From Citrobacter braakii (lineage in GTDB: Bacteria > Pseudomonadota > Gammaproteobacteria > Enterobacterales > Enterobacteriaceae), in assembly GCF_002075345.1 (NCBI RefSeq), contig NZ_NAEW01000002.1, positions 248,001 through 312,000 of the forward strand: a DNA stretch of 64,000 bases, read 5' to 3'. Below, in pieces: positions 19,540 through 31,026 of this stretch. Numbering within the stretch: the first letter of the stretch is position 1; every line of letters starts with the position of its first letter. Under the pieces are notes generated by a model. It worked only from the letters and a program-made list of their open reading frames with translations. It was not told where the DNA came from and did no database searches. The position numbers and the translations under genes were made by a program.

Positions 19540-22500
19540 ATGAAATTTTTCGCGCTTTTCATTCATCGTCCGGTGGCGACCATTCTCATTTCGGTGGCCA
19601 TCACCCTGTGCGGGATACTGGGCTTTCGTCTGCTGCCGGTAGCTCCGCTGCCGCAGGTGGATTTCCCGGTGATCATGGTCAGCGCATCATTACCGGGCGC
19701 TTCCCCTGAAACGATGGCGTCTTCGGTAGCCACCCCGCTGGAGCGCTCACTGGGGCGCATCGCGGGCGTGAACGAAATGACCTCGAGCAGTTCCCTTGGC
19801 AGTACGCGCATTATTCTTGAATTCAAATTCGACCGTGACATCAATGGCGCGGCGCGGGATGTTCAGGCCGCGATTAACGCAGCGCAAAGCCTGCTACCCA
19901 GCGGTATGCCAAGCCGCCCCACGTACCGCAAAGCCAACCCTTCCGATGCGCCAATCATGATCCTGACGCTCACGTCGGACACTTACTCGCAGGGTGAACT
20001 GTACGATTTCGCATCAACCCAATTAGCACAGACCATCGCGCAAATCGACGGCGTGGGTGACGTCGACGTTGGGGGCAGCTCTCTGCCTGCCGTGCGCGTA
20101 GGGCTTAATCCGCAAGCGCTGTTTAATCAGGGCGTGTCGCTGGACGACGTGCGTAGCGCGATTGCTAACGCCAATGTGCGTAAGCCGCAGGGAGCTATCG
20201 AGAATGATACCCATCGCTGGCAGGTACAAACCAACGATGAGCTGAAAACCGCCGCCGAGTACCAGCCGATTATTATCCACTACAATAACGGCGCTGCGGT
20301 GCGGCTGGGCGATGTTGCGTCTGTGAGCGACTCGGTGCAGGACGTACGTAACGCGGGGATGACCAACGCAAAACCGGCTATCCTGCTGATGATCCGCAAG
20401 CTGCCAGAAGCCAATATTATTCAAACGGTAGACAGCATTCGGGCCAAATTACCGGAGTTACAAACGCTGGTCCCGGCCGCCATCGATCTGCAAATTGCCC
20501 AGGATCGTTCACCGACCATTCGCGCCTCGCTGGAGGAAGTCGAACAGACGCTGATTATCTCCGTTGCGCTGGTTATTCTGGTGGTCTTTGTTTTCCTGCG
20601 CTCCGGGCGCGCGACCCTGATCCCTGCGGTAGCGGTTCCGGTCTCGCTGATCGGTACCTTTGCCGCCATGTATCTGTGCGGGTTCAGCCTGAACAACCTG
20701 TCATTAATGGCGTTGACCATTGCCACGGGATTTGTCGTTGATGACGCGATCGTGGTGCTGGAAAATATTGCCCGCCACCTGGAAGCGGGAATGAAGCCAC
20801 TGCAGGCGGCGCTACAGGGTACGCGCGAAGTGGGATTCACGGTGCTCTCAATGAGCCTGTCGCTGGTAGCGGTGTTCCTCCCGCTGCTGTTAATGGGCGG
20901 ATTGCCTGGGCGCTTGCTGCGCGAATTTGCCGTCACGCTGTCAGTTGCTATCGGTATCTCGCTGCTGGTGTCGCTGACATTAACGCCAATGATGTGTGGC
21001 TGGATGCTCAAATCCAGCGCCCCGCGTGAACAGTCTCGTAAACGAGGTTTTGGTCGTGTGCTGGTGGCACTGCAACAGAGTTACGGCACTTCGCTTAAAT
21101 GGGTGCTGCGCCATACGCGACTGGTAGGCGTGGTGTTACTTGGCACCATTGCGCTGAATATCTGGCTTTATATTTCCATCCCCAAAACCTTCTTCCCGGA
21201 GCAGGATACGGGCGTGTTGATGGGGGGGATTCAGGCCGACCAGAGCATCTCTTTCCAGGCGATGCGCGGCAAACTGCAGGACTTTATGAAGATCATCCGC
21301 GACGACCCGGCGGTGAATAACGTCACCGGTTTTACCGGCGGTTCCCGGGTTAACAGCGGGATGATGTTTATCACCCTCAAGCCACGCGATGAGCGCGGTG
21401 AAACCGCTCAGCAGGTGATCGACCGCCTGCGCGTCGCGCTTGCAAAAGAGCCTGGCGCGAATCTGTTTCTGATGGCGGTGCAGGATATTCGCGTCGGCGG
21501 TCGCCAGGCCAATGCCAGCTATCAATACACATTGCTTTCCGACGATCTGGCGGCGCTGCGCGAGTGGGAACCGAAGATCCGTAAGGCGCTTGCCGCCCTG
21601 CCCCAACTGGCGGATGTCAACTCCGATCAGCAGGACAATGGCGCGGAAATGAACCTGGTCTACGATCGCGACACCATGTCTCGTCTGGGGATCGACGTTG
21701 CAGCCGCTAACAGCCTGTTGAACAACGCTTTTGGACAACGGCAAATTTCAACTATTTATCAACCGATGAACCAGTACAAAGTGGTGATGGAGGTCGATCG
21801 ACGTTACACCCAGGACATCAGCGCGCTGGATAAAATGTTCGTCATCAACAATGACGGTAAGGCAATCCCGCTATCGTACTTTGCCAAATGGCAACCGGCG
21901 AATGCCCCGCTGTCGGTAAACCATCAGGGCTTGTCCGCTGCCTCAACCGTGTCGTTTAACCTGCCAACAGGTTCTTCACTGTCTGAGGCGACAGAGGCTA
22001 TCAACAGAACCATGACCCAGCTCGGCGTCCCCTCCACAGTTCGCGGTAGCTTTGCCGGCACGGCACAGGTATTTCAGGACACCATGAACTCACAGGTGAT
22101 CCTGATTATCGCCGCCATCGCCACGGTCTACATCGTTCTGGGTATGCTGTATGAAAGCTATGTTCATCCCCTGACCATTCTCTCCACGCTACCTTCAGCT
22201 GGCGTCGGGGCTTTGCTGGCGCTGGAGCTGTTCAATGCCCCGTTCAGCCTAATCGCCCTGATAGGGATAATGCTATTAATTGGCATTGTGAAGAAAAATG
22301 CCATCATGATGGTCGATTTTGCGCTGGAAGCGCAGAGAAACGGCAAGCTGCAGCCAGAAGAAGCCATTTTCCAGGCCTGCCTGCTGCGCTTTCGCCCAAT
22401 CATGATGACCACGCTGGCGGCGTTGTTTGGCGCGCTGCCGCTGGTGTTATCCGCCGGGGATGGCTCTGAACTACGTCAACCTTTGGGGATAACCATTGTC

Positions 22501-22620
22501 GGCGGGCTGGTCGTGAGTCAACTCCTGACACTGTACACCACGCCCGTGGTCTATCTCTTTTTCGACCGTCTGCGTCTGCGTTTTTCGCGTAAAAACAGCA
22601 AACCGGTAGCAGAGTTATGA
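19540..22620 (+). CDS. mdtC: MdtC, RND efflux pump subunit
   Basis: Partner subunit of MdtB in the MdtABC pump. 1026 aa against 1025 in E. coli. The layout is the same as in MdtB, with [13 protein letters not shown] in TM4, [14 protein letters not shown] in TM10 and the porter-domain loops between. The start codon follows the mdtB stop without a gap (TAAATG) and the stop overlaps mdtD (ATGA), so translation is coupled at both ends. The paralogous copies probably arose from an old tandem duplication. Confidence 0.97.
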   Translation: MKFFALFIHRPVATILISVAITLCGILGFRLLPVAPLPQVDFPVIMVSASLPGASPETMASSVATPLERSLGRIAGVNEMTSSSSLGSTRIILEFKFDRDINGAARDVQAAINAAQSLLPSGMPSRPTYRKANPSDAPIMILTLTSDTYSQGELYDFASTQLAQTIAQIDGVGDVDVGGSSLPAVRVGLNPQALFNQGVSLDDVRSAIANANVRKPQGAIENDTHRWQVQTNDELKTAAEYQPIIIHYNNGAAVRLGDVASVSDSVQDVRNAGMTNAKPAILLMIRKLPEANIIQTVDSIRAKLPELQTLVPAAIDLQIAQDRSPTIRASLEEVEQTLIISVALVILVVFVFLRSGRATLIPAVAVPVSLIGTFAAMYLCGFSLNNLSLMALTIATGFVVDDAIVVLENIARHLEAGMKPLQAALQGTREVGFTVLSMSLSLVAVFLPLLLMGGLPGRLLREFAVTLSVAIGISLLVSLTLTPMMCGWMLKSSAPREQSRKRGFGRVLVALQQSYGTSLKWVLRHTRLVGVVLLGTIALNIWLYISIPKTFFPEQDTGVLMGGIQADQSISFQAMRGKLQDFMKIIRDDPAVNNVTGFTGGSRVNSGMMFITLKPRDERGETAQQVIDRLRVALAKEPGANLFLMAVQDIRVGGRQANASYQYTLLSDDLAALREWEPKIRKALAALPQLADVNSDQQDNGAEMNLVYDRDTMSRLGIDVAAANSLLNNAFGQRQISTIYQPMNQYKVVMEVDRRYTQDISALDKMFVINNDGKAIPLSYFAKWQPANAPLSVNHQGLSAASTVSFNLPTGSSLSEATEAINRTMTQLGVPSTVRGSFAGTAQVFQDTMNSQVILIIAAIATVYIVLGMLYESYVHPLTILSTLPSAGVGALLALELFNAPFSLIALIGIMLLIGIVKKNAIMMVDFALEAQRNGKLQPEEAIFQACLLRFRPIMMTTLAALFGALPLVLSAGDGSELRQPLGITIVGGLVVSQLLTLYTTPVVYLFFDRLRLRFSRKNSKPVAEL

Positions 22621-24029
22621 CAGAACTTCCCGACAGCACCCGCTGGCAACTTTGGATTGTGGCATTCGGCTTTTTTATGCAGTCGCTGGATACCACCATC
22701 GTGAATACTGCGCTTCCCTCGATGGCGGCAAGCCTCGGGGAAAGCCCGTTACACATGCATATGGTCATTGTGTCATATGTTTTAACCGTTGCCGTGATGC
22801 TGCCCGCCAGCGGATGGCTGGCGGACAAAGTTGGCGTGCGTAATATCTTCTTCACCGCCATCATCCTGTTTACGCTTGGCTCGCTGTTTTGCGCCGGGTC
22901 CAGCACACTCAACGAGCTGGTGATAGCGCGCGTCTTACAAGGCGTTGGCGGTGCGATGATGGTGCCGGTCGGCAGGCTAACGGTGATGAAAATCGTCCCG
23001 CGTGAGCAATATATGGCGGCGATGACGTTTGTCACATTGCCCGGTCAGATTGGCCCGCTACTGGGACCGGCATTAGGCGGTATTCTGGTTGAGTACGCCT
23101 CCTGGCACTGGATATTTTTGATTAACATTCCGGTTGGTATTGTCGGCACAATAGCGACGTTAATGCTGATGCCCAACTACACCATGCAAACCCGACGCTT
23201 CGATCTCTCCGGATTTGCGATGCTGGCAGTCGGCATGGCGGTACTGACGCTGGCACTTGATGGCAGTAAAGGAACCGGCATCTCCAGTATCTCGCTGGCA
23301 GCGTTGGTTATCTGCGGAGTGCTGGCTATTGCGCTGTATCTGAAACACGCCCATCGTAATCCACGCGCGCTGTTCAGCCTGAATCTGTTTCGCACACCGA
23401 CCTTCTCGCTGGGTCTTTTCGGCAGTTTTGCCGGACGCATCGGTAGCGGTATGCTGCCGTTTATGACGCCGGTGTTTTTACAAATAGGCCTCGGTTTTTC
23501 GCCCTTTCATGCCGGGCTGATGATGATCCCGATGGTGCTCGGCAGTATGGGCATGAAGCGCATTGTGGTGCAGGTCGTTAATCGCTTTGGCTACCGTCGC
23601 GTACTGGTCGCTACAACGCTTGGCCTGTCGCTGGTCAGTCTGCTGCTGATGACCACCGCGCTGCTCGGCTGGTATTACGCCCTGCCCTTCGTACTGTTCT
23701 TACAGGGAATGGTCAACTCAACGCGCTTTTCATCCATGAACACCCTGACGTTAAAAGACCTGCCTGACGATCTCGCCAGCAGTGGTAACAGCCTGCTGTC
23801 AATGATCATGCAGCTGTCGATGAGTATCGGGGTGACCATCGCGGGACTGCTGCTAGGCATGTTCGGTCAGCAGCATAGCGTCATCGACAGCGGAAGTACG
23901 CATACCGTCTTTATGTATACCTGGCTGTGCATCGCATTCATTATCGCGCTGCCCGCCATTATTTTTGCCCGCGTGCCGAACGACACGCAAACCAACGCGG
24001 TGATTTCACGGCGCAAAAGGAGCACCTGA
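22617..24029 (+). CDS. mdtD: MdtD, DHA2-family major facilitator transporter
   Basis: Major facilitator of the 14-segment drug:H+ antiporter-2 family; 470 aa. The family antiporter motif is visible as [13 protein letters not shown] in TM1, and the [10 protein letters not shown] loop follows TM2. In E. coli it is not needed for MdtABC drug export; the Salmonella homologue (IceT) has been reported to export iron citrate. It is embedded in the BaeR-controlled operon, with a 4-nt overlap with mdtC and a 1-nt overlap with baeS. Confidence 0.94.
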   Translation: MTELPDSTRWQLWIVAFGFFMQSLDTTIVNTALPSMAASLGESPLHMHMVIVSYVLTVAVMLPASGWLADKVGVRNIFFTAIILFTLGSLFCAGSSTLNELVIARVLQGVGGAMMVPVGRLTVMKIVPREQYMAAMTFVTLPGQIGPLLGPALGGILVEYASWHWIFLINIPVGIVGTIATLMLMPNYTMQTRRFDLSGFAMLAVGMAVLTLALDGSKGTGISSISLAALVICGVLAIALYLKHAHRNPRALFSLNLFRTPTFSLGLFGSFAGRIGSGMLPFMTPVFLQIGLGFSPFHAGLMMIPMVLGSMGMKRIVVQVVNRFGYRRVLVATTLGLSLVSLLLMTTALLGWYYALPFVLFLQGMVNSTRFSSMNTLTLKDLPDDLASSGNSLLSMIMQLSMSIGVTIAGLLLGMFGQQHSVIDSGSTHTVFMYTWLCIAFIIALPAIIFARVPNDTQTNAVISRRKRST

Positions 24030-25432
24030 TGAAGTTCTGGCGGCCCGGTATCACCGGCAAACTGTTTCTGGCGATTTTCGCCACCTGCATCGTGTTGCTG
24101 ATCAGCATGCACTGGGCCGTACGCATAAGCTTCGAACGCGGTTTTATTGACTATATCAAGCACGGTAACGAACAGCGGCTGCAAATGCTCAGCGACGCAT
24201 TAAGCGAGCAGTATGAACAGCACGGCAACTGGCGATTCTTACGCAATAACGATCGGTTTGTTTTTCAGATCCTGCGCTCTTTTGAACACGACAACGACGA
24301 TGATAAACCCGGCCCCGGCATGCCGCCGCACGGCTGGCGTACGCAGTTTTGGGTTGTCGACCAAAATGCCCGCGTGCTGGTCGGTCCGCGTGCTCCGGTC
24401 CCCCGTGACGGTATGCGCCATCCGATCCGCGTCAACGGTAGCGAAGTCGGTGCCGTGATTGCCTCTCCCGTGGAACGCTTAACGCGCAATACGGATATCA
24501 ATTTCGACATGCAGCAAAGACGTTCCAGTTGGCTCATCGTCGCGCTCTCCACGATCCTGGCGGCGCTGGCAACGTTTACGCTGGCGCGCAGCCTGCTGGC
24601 CCCGGTCAAGCGGTTAGTGGAAGGCACGCACAAACTGGCGGCCGGTGATTTCACCACTCGCGTTGCGCCGACCAGTACGGATGAGCTGGGCAAGCTGGCG
24701 CAGGACTTCAACCAGCTTGCCAGTACGCTGGAAAAAAACCAGCAGATGCGTCGTGACTTTATGGCCGATATTTCTCACGAACTGCGTACGCCGTTAGCGG
24801 TGTTGCGCGGTGAACTGGAGGCCATTCAGGATGGCGTACGCCAGTTCACCCCTGATTCCGTTGCCTCTTTGCAAGCTGAAGTCGGTACGCTCACCAAGCT
24901 GGTGGACGATCTGCATCAGCTCTCCATGTCCGATGAAGGCGCGCTGGCCTACCAGAAAACATCGCTGGATCTCATCCCGCTGTTGGAAGTGGCAAGTGGC
25001 GCATTTCGTGAACGCTTTGCCAGCCGTGGACTGACGATACAACTTTCACTCCCGGACAGCATGACGGTATTTGGCGACAGGGATCGTCTGATGCAGTTGT
25101 TCAACAATCTGCTGGAAAACAGTCTGCGCTACACCGACAGCGGCGGTGGGCTGCACATCAGCGCCGAACAACGCGAGCGTATGGTTTTATTAACCTTCGC
25201 TGATTCCGCTCCCGGCGTAAGTGAAGACCAGTTACAGAAGCTGTTTGAACGCTTTTATCGCACCGAAGGCTCGCGTAACCGTGCCAGCGGTGGTTCCGGG
25301 CTGGGGCTGGCAATTTGCGTCAATATCGTACAGGCGCATAATGGTCTGATTCGCGCCGCCCATTCGCCTTTTGGCGGGGTTAGCATTACAGTAACATTAC
25401 CGCTGGAACGCGATTTACAGAGAGATGTATGA
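24029..25432 (+). CDS. baeS: BaeS, envelope-stress sensor histidine kinase
   Basis: Inner-membrane sensor kinase that responds to envelope stress (indole, flavonoids, misfolded pilins) and phosphorylates BaeR. 467 aa, as in E. coli. Two membrane segments (about 13-33 and 170-190) flank a periplasmic sensor domain. A HAMP domain follows, then the dimerisation helix with phospho-acceptor His250 in [16 protein letters not shown]. The ATPase domain shows the N-box [15 protein letters not shown] and the G-box [10 protein letters not shown] chose the ATG at 24029 (TGATG overlap with mdtD). Confidence 0.96.
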   Translation: MKFWRPGITGKLFLAIFATCIVLLISMHWAVRISFERGFIDYIKHGNEQRLQMLSDALSEQYEQHGNWRFLRNNDRFVFQILRSFEHDNDDDKPGPGMPPHGWRTQFWVVDQNARVLVGPRAPVPRDGMRHPIRVNGSEVGAVIASPVERLTRNTDINFDMQQRRSSWLIVALSTILAALATFTLARSLLAPVKRLVEGTHKLAAGDFTTRVAPTSTDELGKLAQDFNQLASTLEKNQQMRRDFMADISHELRTPLAVLRGELEAIQDGVRQFTPDSVASLQAEVGTLTKLVDDLHQLSMSDEGALAYQKTSLDLIPLLEVASGAFRERFASRGLTIQLSLPDSMTVFGDRDRLMQLFNNLLENSLRYTDSGGGLHISAEQRERMVLLTFADSAPGVSEDQLQKLFERFYRTEGSRNRASGGSGLGLAICVNIVQAHNGLIRAAHSPFGGVSITVTLPLERDLQRDV

Positions 25433-26151
25433 CTGAGTTACCCATTGATGAAAACACGCCGCGTATTCTGATCGTAGAAGACGAGCCCAAGCTGGGGCAA
25501 CTGCTTATCGACTATCTGCGTGCGGCAAGCTACGCTCCTACGCTCATCAGCCACGGCGATCTGGTTCTTCCTTACGTGCGTCAGACGCCGCCCGACCTGA
25601 TCTTGTTGGATCTGATGCTGCCTGGTACCGACGGCCTGACTCTGTGCCGGGAAATCCGCCGATTCTCTGAAGTCCCCATCATGATGGTAACCGCCAAGAT
25701 AGAAGAAATTGATCGCCTGCTGGGGCTGGAGATCGGTGCGGATGATTATATTTGCAAACCCTACAGCCCGCGTGAAGTTGTTGCTCGCGTGAAGACGATT
25801 CTGCGCCGTTGCAAGCCGCAGCGCGAACTGCAACAGATGGATGCTGACAGCCCGTTGATCGTCGATGAAGGTCGTTTTCAGGCGTCCTGGCGTGGGAAAA
25901 TGCTCGACTTAACGCCTGCTGAATTTCGCTTACTCAAAACGCTGTCGCATGAACCGGGAAAAGTGTTCTCCCGTGAACAGTTGCTCAATCATCTCTATGA
26001 CGATTACCGAGTCGTTACCGACCGAACCATCGACAGCCATATTAAGAACCTGCGACGCAAGCTGGAATCGTTGGATGCGGAGCAGTCGTTTATCCGCGCG
26101 GTCTATGGCGTAGGGTATCGCTGGGAAGCCGACGCCTGTCGGATTGTGTAA
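25429..26151 (+). CDS. baeR: BaeR, OmpR/PhoB-type response regulator
   Basis: DNA-binding response regulator for the BaeS kinase. It activates mdtABCD-baeSR and, in E. coli, acrD and spy. 240 aa, identical in length to E. coli. The receiver domain carries phospho-acceptor Asp61 in [11 protein letters not shown] and the switch lysine in [10 protein letters not shown]. The C-terminal winged helix ends in the [15 protein letters not shown] recognition segment. A 4-nt overlap (ATGA) with baeS couples their translation. Confidence 0.97.
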   Translation: MTELPIDENTPRILIVEDEPKLGQLLIDYLRAASYAPTLISHGDLVLPYVRQTPPDLILLDLMLPGTDGLTLCREIRRFSEVPIMMVTAKIEEIDRLLGLEIGADDYICKPYSPREVVARVKTILRRCKPQRELQQMDADSPLIVDEGRFQASWRGKMLDLTPAEFRLLKTLSHEPGKVFSREQLLNHLYDDYRVVTDRTIDSHIKNLRRKLESLDAEQSFIRAVYGVGYRWEADACRIV

Positions 26152-26165
26152 ACACTCCCGTCCTG

Positions 26166-26195
26166 CAGGACTCCGCGGCTTCGTGGAGTCCTGTT
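26166..26195 (+). terminator. Terminator-like hairpin after baeR
   Basis: CAGGACTCC (26166-26174) pairs with GGAGTCCTG (26185-26193) around a short loop, 15 bp after the baeR stop. The U-tract is poor (TTGACT), so it may be a weak or Rho-assisted terminator, or a 3'-stabilising hairpin. Confidence 0.6.
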
Positions 26196-26286
26196 GACTA
26201 GCAACTCTCCAAATATCGCTCATACTCTTTGTGGCAACACTGTCGTCAATAACTGTTTGATATAAAACTTTAATCAAGGAGTTCAT

Positions 26287-26619
26287 ATGGCTGGTTGGTT
26301 TGAATTAAGCAAGAGTAGCGATGATCAGTACCGCTTTGTTCTTAAGGCTGGAAACGGGGAAACTATCCTTACCAGTGAGCTTTACACGACAAAAGGCGCG
26401 GCAGAAAAAGGGATCGCATCTGTCCAGGCTAACAGCCCTCTAGCCGAGCGTTATGAGAAAAAAACGGCAGCTAATGGCAAATTGCATTTCAATCTGAAAG
26501 CAGCAAACCACCAGATTATTGGTAGCAGTCAACTGTATGCGAATGAACAGTCGCGCGAGACCGGTATTGCTTCAGTTAAGACCAATGGTGTAAGTCAGAC
26601 GATAAAAGATAAAACCTGA
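26287..26619 (+). CDS. yegP: YegP, DUF1508 (UPF0339) tandem-repeat protein
   Basis: Small protein of unknown function, 110 aa as in E. coli. It consists of two DUF1508 repeats of about 38 residues each (roughly 12-49 and 61-98), both with the pattern hydrophobic-F-x-LKA-N followed by S-LY and GIASV. No signal peptide or membrane segment. A strong AAGGAG ribosome site lies 6-7 nt before the ATG. It is flanked by hairpins on both sides, so it is probably monocistronic. Confidence 0.93.
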   Translation: MAGWFELSKSSDDQYRFVLKAGNGETILTSELYTTKGAAEKGIASVQANSPLAERYEKKTAANGKLHFNLKAANHQIIGSSQLYANEQSRETGIASVKTNGVSQTIKDKT

Positions 26620-26633
26620 TAATGACTCGCTCA

Positions 26634-26668
26634 GCCGGGTAACGCCACGCTGTCGCCCGGCGTTTTTC
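26634..26668 (+). terminator. Rho-independent terminator after yegP
   Basis: GCCGGG (26634-26639) pairs with CCCGGC (26656-26661), followed by GTTTTTC. Confidence 0.8.
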
Positions 26669-26778
26669 TTTACCTGTCTTCCCCACAGCGCTACAATGCC
26701 CGCCCTTAATATGGGGGCACTCCCCTAACCGCCTCATTGAGTGAGGCGAGTCTGACCTGTCATCAGAACGAGAAAATT

Positions 26779-28140
26779 ATGTTTAAACCGGAACTCCTTT
26801 CCCCGGCGGGAACGCTGAAAAACATGCGTTACGCTTTCGCCTATGGCGCAGACGCTGTATATGCGGGCCAACCGCGTTACTCACTGCGCGTACGCAACAA
26901 CGAATTCAATCACGAAAACCTGCAGCTAGGCATTAATGAAGCCCATGAACTGGGTAAAAAATTCTATGTGGTGGTTAATATTGCCCCGCATAACGCCAAG
27001 CTGAAGACCTTCATTCGTGACCTGAAACCGGTGGTGGAAATGGGACCGGATGCACTGATCATGTCCGACCCCGGTCTGATTATGCTGGTGCGCGAAAACT
27101 TCCCTGACATGGACATTCACCTTTCAGTACAGGCTAACGCCGTAAACTGGGCAACGGTGAAATTCTGGAAGCAGATGGGATTGACCCGTGTGATCCTGTC
27201 CCGCGAACTGTCGTTGGAAGAAATTGAAGAGATCCGCACCCAGGTGCCGGATATGGAAATTGAGATCTTTGTTCACGGCGCGCTGTGCATGGCTTACTCC
27301 GGCCGCTGCCTGCTCTCTGGCTACATCAACAAGCGTGACCCGAATCAGGGTACCTGTACCAATGCCTGCCGCTGGGAATACAACGTGCAGGAAGGCAAAG
27401 AAGACGTGGTGGGCAATATCGTGCATAAGTACGAGCCTATCCCGGTACAAAATGTTGAGCCTACGCTGGGTATTGGCGCGCCGACTGACAAAGTCTTTAT
27501 GATCGAAGAAGCCCAGCGTCCGGGTGAGTACATGACCGCGTTTGAAGACGAACACGGCACTTACATCATGAACTCGAAGGATTTGCGTGCCATTGCCCAC
27601 GTTGAGCGCCTGACTCAGATGGGCGTGCATTCGCTGAAAATTGAAGGCCGTACTAAATCATACTATTACTGTGCACGTACCGCGCAGGTTTATCGCAAGG
27701 CCATTGATGATGCCGCTGCCGGGAAACCGTTCGACCCGCAACTGCTGGAAACGCTGGAAGGTCTGGCGCATCGCGGTTACACCGAGGGGTTCCTGCGCCG
27801 CCATACGCATGACGACTATCAGAACTACGAATACGGCTTCTCTGTTTCCGAGCGTCAGCAGTTTGTCGGCGAATTCACTGGCGAACGTAAAGGTGAACTG
27901 GCGGCTGTGCTGGTGAAAAATAAATTCACCGTCGGCGACAGCCTGGAGCTGATGACCCCACAGGGCAACATCAACTTTACCCTCGAACAGATGGAAAACG
28001 CGAAAGGCGAAGCGATGCCGGTTGCACCGGGCGATGGTTACACCGTGTGGATGCCTGTACCGGAGGATATCGATCTGAATTATGCATTGTTGATGCGTAA
28101 TTTTGCCGGTGAGTCCACGCGCAACCCACATGCTAAGTAG
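26779..28140 (+). CDS. trhP: TrhP (YegQ), U32-family tRNA hydroxylation protein
   Basis: Peptidase-U32-fold protein that in E. coli acts in prephenate-dependent formation of 5-hydroxyuridine at wobble position 34 of several tRNAs (precursor of cmo5U/mcmo5U); it is not thought to be a protease. 453 aa, as in E. coli. The cysteines expected to hold an iron-sulfur cluster lie in GALCMAYSGRC and GTCTNACRW. The ATG at 26779 gives MFKPELLSPAG; a frame from 26737 would add 14 residues without family support. CyaR lies downstream. Confidence 0.95.
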   Translation: MFKPELLSPAGTLKNMRYAFAYGADAVYAGQPRYSLRVRNNEFNHENLQLGINEAHELGKKFYVVVNIAPHNAKLKTFIRDLKPVVEMGPDALIMSDPGLIMLVRENFPDMDIHLSVQANAVNWATVKFWKQMGLTRVILSRELSLEEIEEIRTQVPDMEIEIFVHGALCMAYSGRCLLSGYINKRDPNQGTCTNACRWEYNVQEGKEDVVGNIVHKYEPIPVQNVEPTLGIGAPTDKVFMIEEAQRPGEYMTAFEDEHGTYIMNSKDLRAIAHVERLTQMGVHSLKIEGRTKSYYYCARTAQVYRKAIDDAAAGKPFDPQLLETLEGLAHRGYTEGFLRRHTHDDYQNYEYGFSVSERQQFVGEFTGERKGELAAVLVKNKFTVGDSLELMTPQGNINFTLEQMENAKGEAMPVAPGDGYTVWMPVPEDIDLNYALLMRNFAGESTRNPHAK

Positions 28141-28175
28141 TTAATTACGGTTATTTTTCAGCGTTCGGAAGATTC

Positions 28176-28218
28176 TTAGAAATCGATCACATACCGCTTC
28201 GTTCATTAAGGGTATTAT
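28176..28218 (+). promoter_or_regulatory. CyaR promoter with candidate CRP site
   Basis: A TATTAT -10 element (28213-28218) precedes the first base of CyaR by 7 nt. TTAGA-N6-TCACA at 28176-28191 matches the CRP half-sites in 8 of 10 positions and is centred about 42 bp before the RNA start, a class II activator position. CRP control of CyaR is established in E. coli; this particular site is my reading. Confidence 0.6.
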
Positions 28219-28225
28219 CCCATCC

Positions 28226-28311
28226 GCTGAAAAACATAACCCATAAATGCTAGCTGTACCAGGAACCACCTCCTTAGCCTGCGTAATCTCCCTTACGCAG
28301 GCTTATTTTTT
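28226..28311 (+). ncRNA. cyaR: CyaR small RNA
   Basis: Hfq-binding small RNA of about 86 nt. In E. coli it is activated by cAMP-CRP and represses ompX, luxS, nadE and others. It begins with GCTGAAAAACATAACCC, contains the conserved single-stranded seed GGAACCACCTCCTTA, and ends in the terminator stem GCCTGCGTAA/TTACGCAGGC with a TTATTTTTT tail. The two terminator differences from E. coli are compensatory (C-G and G-C exchanges that keep the stem paired), which supports a selected RNA structure. Confidence 0.95.
28285..28311. other. P2-type phage attachment core inside the CyaR terminator
   Basis: The 27 bp from AATCTCCC to the T-run match the P2 attB core known from E. coli (recalled) at 25 of 27 positions. 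In E. coli K-12 this site adjoins a P2 remnant (ogrK, yegR region). No P2 gene or second core copy is visible in this window, so the site appears empty. It lies at the left edge of the relocated clpA-artJ block. Confidence 0.7.
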
Positions 28312-28354
28312 GCCTGCCGTTTAACTCCCGCTATTCAAATCACGACTTTCAGGC

Positions 28355-28382
28355 GAAAAAAACCGGGCATTACGCCCGGCTC
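28355..28382 (-). terminator. clpA terminator
   Basis: Read on the minus strand, GCCGGGCG-TAAT-GCCCGG is followed by TTTTTTT, 17 bp after the clpA stop. A canonical intrinsic terminator that came with the clpA side of the junction. Confidence 0.88.
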
Positions 28383-28398
28383 ATTAGGTGGTTAGATA

Positions 28399-30675
28399 TT
28401 AATGTGCTGCTTCTGGCTTGTGCTTTTGCGCACTCTGGAAACCATAGGTCAGCTCATTTTTCTCTTTATCCAGCGCAACGGTCACCTGACCACCATCCAC
28501 AAGCGAGCCGAACAGCAGTTCGTTAGCCAATGGTTTTTTCAGGTTATCCTGGACAACGCGCGTCATCGGGCGTGCGCCCATTGCGCGGTCATAGCCCTTC
28601 TCAGCCAGCCAGTCACGGGCTTCCTGACTGACTTCCAGAGAGACACCTTTCTGATCCAACTGAACCTGAAGTTCGACGATAAACTTATCAACAACCTGAT
28701 GAATCACCTCAGTAGAGAGATGATCGAACCAGATAATGTTGTCGAGACGGTTACGGAATTCCGGCGTAAACACTTTTTTGATTTCGCCCATCGCATCAGT
28801 ACTGTTGTCCTGATGAATCAGCCCAATCGATTTACGCTCAGTTTCACGCACGCCGGCGTTAGTGGTCATGACCAGCACCACGTTGCGGAAATCCGCTTTA
28901 CGCCCGTTATTGTCGGTCAGCGTACCGTTATCCATCACCTGCAGCAGCAGGTTAAAGACGTCCGGATGCGCTTTTTCGATTTCATCCAGCAGCAGTACCG
29001 CATGCGGATGTTTAATGACAGCATCTGTCAGCAAACCGCCCTGGTCGAAACCGACATATCCCGGAGGCGCACCAATCAGGCGGCTGACGGTGTGACGTTC
29101 CATATACTCGGACATGTCAAACCGCAGTAGCTCAATACCCAGCGCTTTGGACAACTGCACCGTGACTTCGGTCTTACCAACGCCAGTCGGTCCGGCAAAC
29201 AGGAACGAACCGACAGGTTTATGCTCGTGTCCCAGACCAGCACGGCTCATTTTGATCGCTTCAGTCAGCGCCTCAATGGCTTTATCCTGTCCGAATACCA
29301 GCATTTTCAGACGGTTGCCCAAGTTTTTCAGCGTATCGCGATCGCTCTGCGAAACGCTCTTCTCCGGGATCCGCGCAATGCGGGCCACGACGGACTCGAT
29401 ATCCGCCACGTTGACGGTTTTCTTGCGCTTGCTGACCGGCATCAGACGCGCCCGCGCGCCCGCCTCATCGATCACGTCAATCGCTTTGTCCGGCAGATGA
29501 CGATCGTTAATGTATTTCACCGCCAGTTCGACCGCTGCACGCACCGCTTTGGCGGTATAGCGAACGTCATGGTGCGCTTCGTATTTCGGCTTCAGGCCGT
29601 TGATGATCTGCACGGTCTCTTCTACCGACGGCTCAGTGATATCGATTTTCTGGAAACGGCGTGCTAGCGCGCGGTCCTTTTCAAAGATATTGCTGAATTC
29701 CTGATAGGTTGTTGAGCCTATCACACGGATTTTACCGCTGGAGAGCAACGGTTTGATCAGGTTAGCTGCATCCACCTGGCCGCCCGATGCCGCACCCGCG
29801 CCGATAATGGTGTGGATCTCATCGATAAACAGAATGCTGTTAGTATCCTGTTCCAGTTGTTTCAGCAGCGCCTTAAAGCGTTTTTCAAAATCGCCACGGT
29901 ATTTGGTGCCCGCCAGCAGCGAGCCGATATCCAGAGAGTAAAGGGTACAATCAGCCATCACTTCCGGCACGTCGCCCTGGACGATACGCCAGGCTAGGCC
30001 TTCCGCAATAGCGGTTTTACCGACACCAGACTCACCTACCAGCAGCGGGTTGTTTTTTCGACGACGGCACAGTACCTGAATGGCGCGTTCCAGCTCTTTG
30101 TCCCGTCCAATGAGCGGATCAATTCCGCCCACACGGGCAAGCTGGTTAAGGTTAGTCGTGAAGTTCTCCATACGGTCCTCCCCGCCAGCTTGCTCTTCGT
30201 TATTCGGCTGATTACCAGAGTCAGAGGACTGACTTGGTTCGTCTTTGCGCGTGCCATGAGAAATAAAATTCACCACATCAAGGCGACTCACTTCATGCTT
30301 ACGCAGCAGATAAGCCGCCTGAGATTCCTGCTCGCTGAAGATGGCGACCAGCACATTAGCACCGGTAACTTCATTGCGCCCGGAGGACTGAACATGAAAG
30401 ACCGCGCGTTGCAACACACGCTGAAAACTCAACGTTGGCTGCGTGTCGCGCTCTTCTTCACTGGCAGGCAATACGGGTGTGGTTTGTTCAATGAAGGCTT
30501 CGAGTTCCTGACGCAGCGCCACCAGATCCACAGAACACGCTTCCAGCGCTTCGCGGGCCGATGGGTTACTGAGCAATGCCAGTAGCAAGTGCTCGACGGT
30601 CATAAACTCATGTCGGTGCTCGCGCGCTCTGGCGAAAGCCATGTTTAAACTGAGCTCCAGTTCTTGATTGAGCAT
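28399..30675 (-). CDS. clpA: ClpA, ATPase unfoldase of the ClpAP protease
   Basis: Hexameric AAA+ unfoldase that feeds substrates into ClpP, choosing N-end-rule substrates with the adaptor ClpS. 758 aa, as in E. coli. The N-terminal double Clp-N domain (1-145) is followed by the first AAA+ module with Walker A GESGVGKT (214-221). The second module has GPTGVGKT (495-502), and the ClpP-docking loop IGLIHQD lies near 617. The ATG at 30675 follows a strong GGGGGAGG ribosome site; a frame from 30690 would add five residues. clpS lies 30 bp upstream. Confidence 0.97.
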   Translation of the reverse strand: MLNQELELSLNMAFARAREHRHEFMTVEHLLLALLSNPSAREALEACSVDLVALRQELEAFIEQTTPVLPASEEERDTQPTLSFQRVLQRAVFHVQSSGRNEVTGANVLVAIFSEQESQAAYLLRKHEVSRLDVVNFISHGTRKDEPSQSSDSGNQPNNEEQAGGEDRMENFTTNLNQLARVGGIDPLIGRDKELERAIQVLCRRRKNNPLLVGESGVGKTAIAEGLAWRIVQGDVPEVMADCTLYSLDIGSLLAGTKYRGDFEKRFKALLKQLEQDTNSILFIDEIHTIIGAGAASGGQVDAANLIKPLLSSGKIRVIGSTTYQEFSNIFEKDRALARRFQKIDITEPSVEETVQIINGLKPKYEAHHDVRYTAKAVRAAVELAVKYINDRHLPDKAIDVIDEAGARARLMPVSKRKKTVNVADIESVVARIARIPEKSVSQSDRDTLKNLGNRLKMLVFGQDKAIEALTEAIKMSRAGLGHEHKPVGSFLFAGPTGVGKTEVTVQLSKALGIELLRFDMSEYMERHTVSRLIGAPPGYVGFDQGGLLTDAVIKHPHAVLLLDEIEKAHPDVFNLLLQVMDNGTLTDNNGRKADFRNVVLVMTTNAGVRETERKSIGLIHQDNSTDAMGEIKKVFTPEFRNRLDNIIWFDHLSTEVIHQVVDKFIVELQVQLDQKGVSLEVSQEARDWLAEKGYDRAMGARPMTRVVQDNLKKPLANELLFGSLVDGGQVTVALDKEKNELTYGFQSAQKHKPEAAH

Positions 30676-30705
30676 AGGCACCTCCCCCAATATTTATGCC
30701 TGCAT

Positions 30706-31026
30706 TTAGGCTTTTTCTAGCGTACACAGCAACGGATGCTCGTTCTCCCTCGCATACTTGTTCACCATCGCAACTTTGGTTTCAGCCACTTCGGCAGTGA
30801 ATACGCCGCAAATCGCTTTACCTTGATAGTGAACGGCAAGCATCAGTTGCGTTGCACGTTCTACATCATAAGAAAAGAATTTTTGTAACACGTCAATAAC
30901 AAACTCCATCGGAGTGTAATCATCATTGACTAATATCACTTTATACATAGATGGCGGTTTTAGCGCGTCGCGCAATTTATCTTCCGCCAGCAGATCGAAA
31001 TCCAGCCAGTCGTTAGTCTTACCCAT
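30706..31026 (-). CDS. clpS: ClpS, N-end-rule adaptor for ClpA
   Basis: Adaptor that binds proteins with N-terminal Phe, Leu, Trp or Tyr and delivers them to ClpAP. 106 aa, as in E. coli. The N-degron pocket residues Asn34, Asp35, Asp36, Met40 and His66 are present. The unstructured N-terminal tail (1-25), needed for handing over to ClpA, is kept. It is transcribed with clpA and is divergent from cspD. Confidence 0.97.
   Translation of the reverse strand: MGKTNDWLDFDLLAEDKLRDALKPPSMYKVILVNDDYTPMEFVIDVLQKFFSYDVERATQLMLAVHYQGKAICGVFTAEVAETKVAMVNKYARENEHPLLCTLEKA

Noticed and set aside
21136-21744. Long antisense frames opposite mdtB and mdtC (such as 202 codons here)
   Set aside because: They mirror the codon structure of the pump genes, with no start signals or known domains.
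28312-28398. serW tRNA gene, normally downstream of clpA
   Set aside because: No cloverleaf or serine tRNA sequence is present in the 87-bp gap; only the clpA terminator is found.
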